Below are positions 24,995 to 31,925 of a stretch of 33,434 bases of DNA, piece after piece. The notes under the pieces are model-generated. The model was not told the origin of the DNA, ran no database searches, and saw only the letters and a program-made list of their open reading frames with translations. The translations under genes and the position numbers were made by a program. Position 1 is the first letter of the stretch. The number at the start of each line of letters is the position of its first letter. This DNA is from Bacteroidaceae bacterium (GTDB taxonomy: Bacteria; Bacteroidota; Bacteroidia; Bacteroidales; Bacteroidaceae), in NCBI GenBank assembly GCA_017546785.1, contig JAFYRW010000014.1, positions 1 to 33,434 on the forward strand, written 5' to 3'.

Positions 24995-25644
24995 TAACTC
25001 ATAATGAATTAAAAGCAAAGGTTCGTCTGTTGTTGAACGAGGAGGATGGTGGGGAGGTCGTAACTCTTCTTTCCGACGATACTCGTAATATTGACGATTA
25101 TATAGAGTCGTTGCTTCCCGAGGCTGTCCTGTTTGTTCAGAAGAGTAGCCGGGTGGGAGGAGTTAATCCAAAAAGCTCAATTATAGGAGACAGAGGAATA
25201 ACCGTTGCTGAGGATGGTAGCGGTTATTTTAAACTGCCTAATGATTTTGTACGCCTTATATCATTCGCGATGAGAGGCTGGGAACGTCCCTGCAACAAAA
25301 TATATCCTGCCGATAGTGTGGTTGCTATGGCGCAAAGGAATAAATATACGAGGGCAGGGTGGAGCAAGCCTGTCTGTGTCGAGGGATTCGACAAAGAGGC
25401 TGCCCGTGTCATCTATTTCTACTCTTTGCCACCCGACACAGAGCCTTTTATCGAAGAACTGGTATATGATACGGTATATGTCCCTACCGATGGGCTGCGT
25501 TGTGACGACCGCCATCTTATAGAGGCTGTGGCCTATCAATGTGCGGCATTGCTCTATAATGTATTTGAAAAGCGCGATACAGCGTCGCTCTTCTTCTCAA
25601 TGGCGGCAGCGCTGTGCAATGGTAGCGAACCTAATAAAAAATAA
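24991..25644 (+). CDS. Putative head-tail adaptor (neck) protein
   Basis: This 217-residue protein starts with a helical segment (about 3-55), continues with GYFKLPNDFVRLISFAMRGWERP (about 74-96) and a strand-rich centre, and ends in helices (RHLIEAVAYQCAALLYN). The LPxDFxRL motif followed by GW is typical of adaptor/tail-tubular-A-like proteins in podoviruses and crAss-like phages, which sit under the portal ring. The assignment is by motif and position. It is translationally coupled to the preceding gene and 5 nt upstream of the next. A portal that it would bind is not found in the window. Confidence 0.6.
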   Translation: MITHNELKAKVRLLLNEEDGGEVVTLLSDDTRNIDDYIESLLPEAVLFVQKSSRVGGVNPKSSIIGDRGITVAEDGSGYFKLPNDFVRLISFAMRGWERPCNKIYPADSVVAMAQRNKYTRAGWSKPVCVEGFDKEAARVIYFYSLPPDTEPFIEELVYDTVYVPTDGLRCDDRHLIEAVAYQCAALLYNVFEKRDTASLFFSMAAALCNGSEPNKK

Positions 25645-25649
25645 TTATT

Positions 25650-25946
25650 ATGGCTATTCAAAAATTGAATATTGTAAAAAACGGGTATTTATGGGAAACT
25701 CAACCTTTTAAATGCTCCGGTGGTGATATTCGTGTAAGAGTGCATAAGGAGGGGCTATATCCAGTTGAGGTTCTTGTGAGTATAGATGGCGAGGAGGAGT
25801 ATCTGCGTCACGAAGATTTTGGACTCGATGAGTATAAATGTGAGATAACAATAGAGGGCGCAATGCCCGGACAATTTGTAAAATTCTCATCGCGCAGTGA
25901 GATTACTCTTTTAAAAATTCTCGAAAATAGTTTCTCTAATGGATAA
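25650..25946 (+). CDS. Small beta-rich phage-type protein
   Basis: This 98-residue protein alternates short strands throughout (IRVRVHKEG, VEVLVSIDGEEEY, CEITIEGAMPGQFVKFSS), as expected for a small beta-sandwich. There is no signal or membrane segment. The family is not recognised; proteins of this type lie among neck and tail genes of Bacteroidota phages. It overlaps the next gene by 8 bases, so it belongs to the same operon. Confidence 0.65.
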   Translation: MAIQKLNIVKNGYLWETQPFKCSGGDIRVRVHKEGLYPVEVLVSIDGEEEYLRHEDFGLDEYKCEITIEGAMPGQFVKFSSRSEITLLKILENSFSNG

Positions 25947-26409
25947 TGTGAGGCTTTTTGTAGCATCGTTATTCGCAAATTTAGCACTGCTGCTCTGTCC
26001 CATAAAGAATGATATTTTTGGTCTTATATTATTGTTCGTACTGAATTTTGTCATAGGACTTTTTGCCGACCTTAGCAATGGCAGGGAGTGGAGCTTTAAA
26101 AAGGCCTTCAGACTTTTTAGGGACGCAGCAGTCTATTTTGTGATGGTCTCCTCGATATATCTTTTGGGGCATCTGAAAGGTGAAGAGGGTGTTGCCGTGC
26201 AGTGTGTCTCCTTTATGATATATGTTGCAATATATTTTTACGGAACGAATATACTGCGCAACGCCCGTATGATTACCCAATATGGCAGCACACTCTTTCG
26301 TATCCTCGACTTTCTGTATTATGTGTTCAGCCTGCGCATAGTAGAGCGTTTCGATTATCTCAAAGGTTATGTGGGTGAGTATGAAAAGAGGGATAAGAAT
26401 TGTCTGTAG
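25939..26409 (+). CDS. Putative holin
   Basis: This 156-residue integral membrane protein has four hydrophobic segments (about 5-21, 26-46, 69-85, 94-113) and a charged C-terminal tail. Size, topology and the short charged loop after the second segment resemble phage_holin_4-type holins, which permeabilise the inner membrane at the end of infection. It overlaps the spanin-like gene by 29 bases, and this pairing supports the lysis role. No endolysin gene is next to it. A membrane protein of another kind cannot be excluded. Confidence 0.65.
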   Translation: MDNVRLFVASLFANLALLLCPIKNDIFGLILLFVLNFVIGLFADLSNGREWSFKKAFRLFRDAAVYFVMVSSIYLLGHLKGEEGVAVQCVSFMIYVAIYFYGTNILRNARMITQYGSTLFRILDFLYYVFSLRIVERFDYLKGYVGEYEKRDKNCL

Positions 26410-26794
26410 TCTGCTGCTTGCACTCTGTCTGTACTCTTGTGTTACGCAACATTCGGGATTGACGCATAATTCCCTGCAGTATATAGAACGTCATTTTCGC
26501 GATAGTATTGCTGTGTACGACAGCGTGTTTATAAAAGAGACTCCTGATACGGTCTACGAGATAAGACGCAGTATACTCTTTCGCGATAGGGTGCGTGTCG
26601 ATACTATCTTTGTAACCGATACTCTCTATCGCGAACAGAAAATATCGGAGTCTCTATTGGATAGTACCGTTAAAGGCAATGGAGGAGGCAGACTTTTAGG
26701 ACTGTTTGTAGCGTTGTTCGTAGCGCTTGTTCTATGGAGATGCGGCATTTTTGACTTAGTGTCGCATATAGTTAAAATGTTTATAAAATCTTAG
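26381..26794 (+). CDS. Putative unimolecular spanin (u-spanin-like)
   Basis: This 137-residue protein has a lipoprotein signal (hydrophobic 7-17, LYSC, Cys20), a periplasmic region built of repeated short strands (about 45-90: DSIAVYDSVFIKE, DTVYEIRRS, RVDTIFVTDTLYRE), a Gly-rich linker and one C-terminal transmembrane segment (about 104-123). A lipid anchor in the outer membrane plus a C-terminal inner-membrane segment is the defining plan of u-spanins, which fuse the two membranes to complete lysis. It follows and overlaps the holin-like gene. ATG 26381 is chosen because it begins the signal peptide; an upstream in-frame start adds four residues. Confidence 0.65.
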   Translation: MKRGIRIVCSLLLALCLYSCVTQHSGLTHNSLQYIERHFRDSIAVYDSVFIKETPDTVYEIRRSILFRDRVRVDTIFVTDTLYREQKISESLLDSTVKGNGGGRLLGLFVALFVALVLWRCGIFDLVSHIVKMFIKS

Positions 26795-26817
26795 TCTTTT
26801 GATAATACGAAAATAGT

Positions 26818-29712
26818 ATGCAAAAGTGTTTCTCTTTTCGAGGTATAGTAAGAAATACGGATAATTTGTTGGCTCGCGAAGGTGAATGTATGGAGCTTGT
26901 GAATATGAGAGTGAACAACGGCTCGTTGCAACCGGTTGCTCTTCCCGATGTGTTTGCCTCGTTTCAGCAGAGGTATACTGCTGTGTATATTCACTCAATA
27001 GCCAATGTCTATTTTTTTATAACAGAGGGTGATGCTCGCGTGCATCTGTACGACAATGATTTCAGGCCACTCTCTACCGCACTGATGATCAGCGGCTCTC
27101 CTCTGCTGTCGCTCGATGCTATAGGCATTCTTCGTGTGGAGTTTGTGGGAAATATTGCCTGCCTGTTTACTGCTGAAAAATTGCTTTATGCAATATATGA
27201 TGCGGGACGCTACAAATGGCTGGGCGAAGCTCCTGCGATACCAAAGCTCTCTTTTACGACAAAGTCCATTGCTCACGAAATAAACACCGACAATGAATAT
27301 TACCCAACGTCGTTGAACAGTAGTATAAGCCCCGAAACACGATGGGAGAATTGTTCTAAAGGTTATTTCGATGAGGCTCTCTCAAAATTGAATACTCAGG
27401 GATATTTTGTCGATAGGGCACTATTTCGCTATGCTTTCAGACTTTTTGACGGTAGCTATATATGTGCCTCGCCAATATATTATGTCGAGGATAAGAATGA
27501 GGTTGATGGACTCTATCGCGACAGGGGGAATTTTTACTCCCATTCACTGTCTGCTACCCCGGGTACAAGCAACGCAAGTAAATATTCTGTTAAGGTACAA
27601 GGCTTTAAGCCGGAATTTCTCTTTGATGGGCTTAATATAGCATCGTGGGAGAATATAATAGTGTCGTTGGATGTTTTTACCTCTGGCTCTATTCTTGGTC
27701 ACAAGGTGCTGAATAGCAGTGAGGTGCTCTCTTCGCGCGGTGATAATGTCTATACATCGTCGTCGGTTGGGTACGAGCGTTACGCCTTTAAGCCATACTC
27801 CGAAATATGGAGAGAGGTTGCAGAATGTTCAATATTTTATAAAGTAGCCGAATATAAGCTCGACGGTTCACTGTCGGATTACGAGTCTGATGTCTCGGCG
27901 GTAGCATTGTCGCAGTGTGACACTATGCCACTCGATTGCGGCAGCCTGCGAATGGTGAGTGCCGACTACAGTTACGTGTTTAACGGTCGTCTGCATCTGG
28001 CAGCTTTGCGCGAGAAACATTATAGCGGATATGGCAGCGATTGCTTCCTGCCGGCATCGTTGAGTGCTAAAAGTACAAGTGCAAAGGTGTACACCGAACT
28101 AAAGACAGAGAGCGGTAGCGTTGTCGTAAAGAAGGTGCATAATAATTTCCTGTTGGGAGAATCATCGGGCAATTACTATATTACTCCCTTTGTGCTTTAT
28201 CCCGATTCGCGAGCAAGAAGTATGACTTTTGTTATTTTCCTTAACTCAAAATATTATAGGAAAACATTCAATCTTACTCCGCATAAGATGCTCGACGCTT
28301 CCTATTATCTCAATTGTAAGGTGGGTAATCTCTCACTCTCTGTTGATATTTCGGGAAGCTCGGCTACTGCGGTGCGTATCCTCTCGCAAGATAATGTTTA
28401 CTCTTTCTTTGCTTACGAAAAGGGGGAATACAAGCTTGTATACTCCGACACTACCGGATGGATGTATGGCGACAGATGCTTTGCCGCTCCCGGAGCAACG
28501 GCTGCCAACAGCAGTTATCCTACAATATTTTGGCAGGGAGAGGTAAAGAACGGAGACGTTACAATAGTGAAGATTGTACAATCGCAGTCCGACGACCCTA
28601 TCGGTGCCTTGTGCGATATTGCAGTGGATTCAACCTGGGAGATACTCGATAGCGAGCCGCTGATTGAGGAGAATAATATAAGTGATGTCCGTTCGAATGT
28701 GATGCGTGTATCGTCGGTCGATAATCCTTTTTCGTTTCCTGTGGCACAAACGTATAAGCCTTCGAACGGTACAATTTATGCATTATGTAGCAATACTGTG
28801 GCATTGTCGCAGGGGCAATTCGGTCAGCATCCGCTTTATCTCTTTTGTAGTGACGGAATTTGGGTAATGTCTGTCGATACGTCGGGAACGGTAGCTTATA
28901 CTGCTGCTTATCCTCTGTCGCGCGAGGTTTGCAACAATCCTTCGTCGGTGCGTGGCATAGATTCGGGTGTAGTATTTATATCGGATAAAGGGCTTATGCT
29001 CGTACAGGGTAGCAATGTCCGCAATCTGTCGGCGGCAATGCTGTCGGAGCATAATTCGATGAAAGATATTGCCTCCGGTGCCATTTTTAAGAAAATATCG
29101 GCAATAGCCTCTCTCGACAATATGTTTGTCAATGATAACTTTCTGATCTATTTGTCGGGAGCGCTGTTGGGATATAATTATCTGCGCAACGAAATTGTTG
29201 TAACCAATAAGGGCTATTCTTATAGCTACATTTTTTCGTTGGAGAGCGGAGAGTGGTACAAAATATCCATTACATTCGATTTTATAGGAAAAAGTTATCC
29301 CTATTTTCTTGGATTGACTCTTGAGAATGGAGTAAGCAGCCTGTATAGGTTCTATGACAAGAGAGAGGCCGATACTCCGGTACTGCTCTTTTCGCGCCCT
29401 CTGCTGTGGGGAGGAAAATTCTTCAAGCGTGTGCTGCAGTCGATGCTGCACGCGGTAATAAAGCAGGCAAAGGGCAATAATCTCTTTAATGGCCTTGCCT
29501 GCTATCTGCTTTGCAGCAACGATGGGGTGAATTATAAACTCGTCACCGGAAGCGAGATTCGCGAGGAACATAATGATATTCATTTTCCCTATATGCCTAC
29601 GGCTTCTCATCGTTACTTTGTGATTGCTCTTGTGGGTAATTTATCGACAACAAGCAAGATAACCGCGGTAGAAATGTTTGTCGATTCAGCGTGGAACAAT
29701 AGAATAAGATAA
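26818..29712 (+). CDS. Large tail-nozzle / beta-propeller-like protein
   Basis: This 964-residue soluble protein has no signal peptide and is rich in short strands throughout. The N-terminus (FRGIVRNTDNLLAREGECMELVNMRVNNGSLQP) and the later block with YALCSNTVALSQGQFGQHPLYLFCSDGIWVM, then VFISDKGLMLV, are typical of tail-nozzle or stabilisation-like propeller proteins of Bacteroidota podo-like and crAss-like phages (functional analogues of T7 gp12). It is the largest gene in the cluster and fully open, which argues against decay. There is no fibre-like collagen repeat or receptor domain that I can recognise. It starts 23 nt after the spanin-like gene. Confidence 0.7.
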   Translation: MQKCFSFRGIVRNTDNLLAREGECMELVNMRVNNGSLQPVALPDVFASFQQRYTAVYIHSIANVYFFITEGDARVHLYDNDFRPLSTALMISGSPLLSLDAIGILRVEFVGNIACLFTAEKLLYAIYDAGRYKWLGEAPAIPKLSFTTKSIAHEINTDNEYYPTSLNSSISPETRWENCSKGYFDEALSKLNTQGYFVDRALFRYAFRLFDGSYICASPIYYVEDKNEVDGLYRDRGNFYSHSLSATPGTSNASKYSVKVQGFKPEFLFDGLNIASWENIIVSLDVFTSGSILGHKVLNSSEVLSSRGDNVYTSSSVGYERYAFKPYSEIWREVAECSIFYKVAEYKLDGSLSDYESDVSAVALSQCDTMPLDCGSLRMVSADYSYVFNGRLHLAALREKHYSGYGSDCFLPASLSAKSTSAKVYTELKTESGSVVVKKVHNNFLLGESSGNYYITPFVLYPDSRARSMTFVIFLNSKYYRKTFNLTPHKMLDASYYLNCKVGNLSLSVDISGSSATAVRILSQDNVYSFFAYEKGEYKLVYSDTTGWMYGDRCFAAPGATAANSSYPTIFWQGEVKNGDVTIVKIVQSQSDDPIGALCDIAVDSTWEILDSEPLIEENNISDVRSNVMRVSSVDNPFSFPVAQTYKPSNGTIYALCSNTVALSQGQFGQHPLYLFCSDGIWVMSVDTSGTVAYTAAYPLSREVCNNPSSVRGIDSGVVFISDKGLMLVQGSNVRNLSAAMLSEHNSMKDIASGAIFKKISAIASLDNMFVNDNFLIYLSGALLGYNYLRNEIVVTNKGYSYSYIFSLESGEWYKISITFDFIGKSYPYFLGLTLENGVSSLYRFYDKREADTPVLLFSRPLLWGGKFFKRVLQSMLHAVIKQAKGNNLFNGLACYLLCSNDGVNYKLVTGSEIREEHNDIHFPYMPTASHRYFVIALVGNLSTTSKITAVEMFVDSAWNNRIR

Positions 29713-29716
29713 AAGT

Positions 29717-30139
29717 ATGGAAATTATAATTGATAAGAGTGAGTGCATAGAGAATTTGCACAATCAGTCGGCCCATCTTGCCGTAAAGCTGTCGGCGCCC
29801 GAATATATAGCATCGACCGACGAGGATAGAGAGAGGATTATGCCTCTGCTGTCAGCCTCCTTTCTTGAATTGCATCAATTGCTGTCGCCTTATGCCGAAC
29901 TATCGGACGGGGAGCAAAATGTCTGTTATAAATTGTCAATGCCCAAGAATTGGAAGGATTGTCAGTATACGGCTCTTGATGAACTTTGCCGTGAATATGT
30001 GAAACAGACTTTTTTTGCTCGCTGGCTTGATTTTGTGAAAGCCGACAGTGCTGCTTTCTATCGGACATTGAACCAGAATATAGCAATGGCTGTAAAGCAT
30101 ATTCTTGCATTGAGAAAAAAGCCTGTAAGGACAAAATGA
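29717..30139 (+). CDS. Small particle-cluster protein, paralog C
   Basis: This 140-residue protein starts with MEIIIDKSE and has an acidic helix (STDEDRERIMPLL), a strand (VCYKLSMPKNW), helices with ARWLDF and a basic end (ALRKKPVRTK). It shares this layout with paralogs A and B of the terL arm, most clearly with B: P-x-N-[FW], a WL pair, and RK[RK]P near the C-terminus. It is the last gene of the capsid arm, 4 nt after the nozzle-like gene and just before a terminator. Presence at both ends of the cluster suggests that it contacts a shared structural partner. Confidence 0.7.
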   Translation: MEIIIDKSECIENLHNQSAHLAVKLSAPEYIASTDEDRERIMPLLSASFLELHQLLSPYAELSDGEQNVCYKLSMPKNWKDCQYTALDELCREYVKQTFFARWLDFVKADSAAFYRTLNQNIAMAVKHILALRKKPVRTK

Positions 30140-30170
30140 ATAAAGCAGCGGAGTATTCTGCTGCTTTATT
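30139..30170. terminator. Bidirectional terminator at the right end of the cluster
   Basis: AATAAAGCAGC (30139-30149) pairs perfectly with GCTGCTTTATT (30160-30170), with a 10-nt loop. It separates the converging capsid arm and LytTR regulator gene. Confidence 0.85.
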
Positions 30171-30171
30171 G

Positions 30172-30975
30172 TTATATCAGCTTTGTGATTGCATCCTGAT
30201 ATTTTCGTGAAATGGGTATTGTGTCGCAATTCGGCTGGTTGAGCTCTGCGACAATTATTCCTGCGCTGTTTTTGTGTATTATCTTTATATAGGCGGGGTT
30301 TATAAAATAGGACCTATGGCAACGCACAAGCCCGTGCTTTGTTAGAGTATCCTCGAGGGCTTTCATCGATGAACGCAATGTGAATTTCTTGTTTTTCTCC
30401 TTGTCTATATAATATATATGAACATAATTCTCCTCTGATTTTATGAATATTACAGCCTCGCGTGCTATGACAAAGCGTAGCTTCTTATATTCGTCGTAAA
30501 AACGTATGAGTGAATTCTCGTCAGGAGTGTTGTCAATTTGTCTCTCTTTGGAAAGAATCTCATATTTCATCCAAATAAACACATAAGGGTATATGAGTGT
30601 CGTAACGGTGAGTATGATGGCTCTTCCCGCTACCTCAAAGAACGACACCGCCTCTCTAAGCATCAGTGTAATATATAGCGATGAAAAGAGGGCTACAATA
30701 ATCATTTCGGCAAAGCACCACGCGAAATATACCTGTGTCGAGATTCTCTTTTTACGGTCGATAATGTACAGGCCTCCTCTGGTGAGAAAGGTCGATACCA
30801 ATACAATGCAAAAAAGGATTGTTGCATTAAAGGTAAAGCCCGCGTGCTCCATATTAAGGAGCGTGTATATGTTGTATGGCTTGTAGAAAATTACGAAAAA
30901 GAGAAAAAACAAAGAGATTGTCATTGTGTGGATGACAACAGAAACTCCTTTTGTTATTTTGTTGTACGCACTCAT
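30172..30975 (-). CDS. Membrane-anchored LytTR-type transcription regulator
   Basis: This 267-residue protein has four membrane segments (about 10-33, 46-70, 80-105, 113-138) followed by a LytTR DNA-binding domain (about 165-267), with EENYVHIYY, LRSSMKALED and LVRCHRSYFINPAYI as family marks. LytTR domains bind paired short repeats in promoter DNA. There is no histidine kinase or receiver domain, so any signal is sensed by the membrane part itself or a partner. ATG 30975 (MSAYNK) is chosen over an upstream start that would overlap the promoter box. It converges with the particle cluster and is divergent from the SGNH hydrolase; control of either is possible but unproven. Confidence 0.88.
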   Translation of the reverse strand: MSAYNKITKGVSVVIHTMTISLFFLFFVIFYKPYNIYTLLNMEHAGFTFNATILFCIVLVSTFLTRGGLYIIDRKKRISTQVYFAWCFAEMIIVALFSSLYITLMLREAVSFFEVAGRAIILTVTTLIYPYVFIWMKYEILSKERQIDNTPDENSLIRFYDEYKKLRFVIAREAVIFIKSEENYVHIYYIDKEKNKKFTLRSSMKALEDTLTKHGLVRCHRSYFINPAYIKIIHKNSAGIIVAELNQPNCDTIPISRKYQDAITKLI

Positions 30976-30997
30976 AATTGTACCTTTTTTGTTGGGA

Positions 30998-31005
30998 CAA
31001 ATGTA
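30998..31005 (-). promoter_or_regulatory. -7 box of the LytTR gene
   Basis: On the minus strand this reads TACATTTG, a TAnnTTTG match, 23 nt upstream of the start at 30975. Confidence 0.45.
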
Positions 31006-31035
31006 AATAAAAAATGTCAAACGTCACTGAAATTT

Positions 31036-31075
31036 GCGTTTAATCCCTAAATAATGGACTTTTTTAACTAAACGC
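31036..31075. promoter_or_regulatory. GCGTTTA/TAAACGC inverted pair between divergent genes
   Basis: GCGTTTA (31036-31042) and TAAACGC (31069-31075) are inverted copies with starts 33 bp apart, about three helical turns, in the shared LytTR/SGNH promoter region. It is a candidate binding site, possibly for autoregulation. Confidence 0.3.
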
Positions 31076-31117
31076 TTGTCCCGGTAACTCTTTTTTCTCT
31101 GTGGTTGCCGGCGGTTG

Positions 31118-31125
31118 TAATTTTG
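31118..31125 (+). promoter_or_regulatory. -7 box of the SGNH hydrolase gene
   Basis: TAATTTTG matches TAnnTTTG, 24 nt upstream of the ATG at 31150. The -33 region is only T-rich. Confidence 0.45.
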
Positions 31126-31149
31126 CCGCCGAAACAAAAAATATAACAG

Positions 31150-31848
31150 ATGAAAAAAGTAAATATTGCAGCGCTTGGCGACTCTTTGACAAAAGGAGTG
31201 GTATTAAACAGCGAAAATAAGTATTCTATACTGAAAGGTTCATTTATCGATATTGTTGCCGACAAGCTCAATCTTTGTATCAAGAATTATGCAAAGTTCG
31301 GCTGTACGATAGGATTCGGGCATAATGTGATAGACCGTCACTCTTCAGATATTTCGGCGTCCGATATTACCTTTCTTGAATTTGGTGGCAATGATTGTGA
31401 TTTTGACTGGAAAATGATTGCCGACGACCCCGCATCGGAACATACTCCAAAAACAATTCTCGATTCTTTTAAGAATCAGTTCCTGTTGCTCGTTGAGAGA
31501 GTGCGTGAGCTTGGCTCTAAGCCTGTGATACTGTCGCTACCTCCTATTGATTCCGATGCTTATTTCTCTTTTATCAGCCGTTTTATGAACGACGAACAAA
31601 AGGCCAATGTGGTAAAATGGCTCGGCGGTGATATAAATATCATCACTCGCTGGCACGAGACATATAACAGGGCATTGTTCGAAATATCGGCATCGACAAA
31701 CACCCTAATAATAGATATTACTACTCCTTTTGAGAATTACAACGGAGATATTATGTCGCTTATGTGCAGCGACGGAATACATCCTAATCCTCAGGGACAC
31801 AAATTGATTGCAAACTCAATAATGGGCGTTAGCGGCGTATTCTGCTAA
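31150..31848 (+). CDS. SGNH/GDSL-family hydrolase
   Basis: This 232-residue enzyme has the catalytic blocks of the SGNH fold: GDSLTKG at 10-16 (Ser12), GGND at about 75-78 and DGIHPNPQGH near the C-terminus (Asp and His of the triad). Such enzymes are esterases, lipases or acyl/acetyl-hydrolases; the substrate is not readable. There is no signal peptide, so it is probably cytoplasmic, which is less usual for polysaccharide esterases. It is divergent from the LytTR gene and precedes an acyl-CoA ligase-like gene, so lipid or acyl-group turnover is plausible. Confidence 0.88.
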   Translation: MKKVNIAALGDSLTKGVVLNSENKYSILKGSFIDIVADKLNLCIKNYAKFGCTIGFGHNVIDRHSSDISASDITFLEFGGNDCDFDWKMIADDPASEHTPKTILDSFKNQFLLLVERVRELGSKPVILSLPPIDSDAYFSFISRFMNDEQKANVVKWLGGDINIITRWHETYNRALFEISASTNTLIIDITTPFENYNGDIMSLMCSDGIHPNPQGHKLIANSIMGVSGVFC

Positions 31849-31854
31849 TCTTTT

Positions 31855-31872
31855 TTACAAAGTTTTTTGTAA
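31855..31872 (+). terminator. Weak hairpin after the SGNH gene
   Basis: TTACAAA (31855-31861) pairs with TTTGTAA (31866-31872), followed by an A/T-rich tail. It is a likely weak terminator in the 77-bp gap before the next gene. Confidence 0.45.
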
Positions 31873-31925
31873 TATTTTTATTTGTAAATACTTTTTATTA
31901 TCTTGCGAATCTATATTCAACTATT

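Larger units (their letters stand above)
18399..30139. mobile_element. Phage-type particle gene cluster (remnant prophage or domesticated element)
   Basis: Thirteen intact genes in two divergent arms encode packaging, capsid, neck/tail-nozzle and lysis-type functions. Bounds are set by hairpins at 18339-18381 and 30139-30170. Integrase, repressor, replication, portal, prohead protease, tail fibre and endolysin genes are not seen. No flanking direct repeat or tRNA is visible. By eye, codon use resembles the flanking chromosomal genes. Tail-nozzle plus adaptor without sheath or tape-measure genes suggests a podovirus-like, possibly crAss-like ancestor. Confidence 0.8.

Noticed and set aside
28783-29610. 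275-codon minus-strand frame inside the tail-nozzle-like gene
   Set aside because: Antisense shadow of an intact 964-codon gene; very rich in Arg, His and Ile with no domain pattern.
31150-31848. SGNH hydrolase considered as the missing endolysin of the particle cluster
   Set aside because: It has esterase-type SGNH motifs, no cell-wall-binding domain and lies in a separate transcription unit beyond the LytTR gene.
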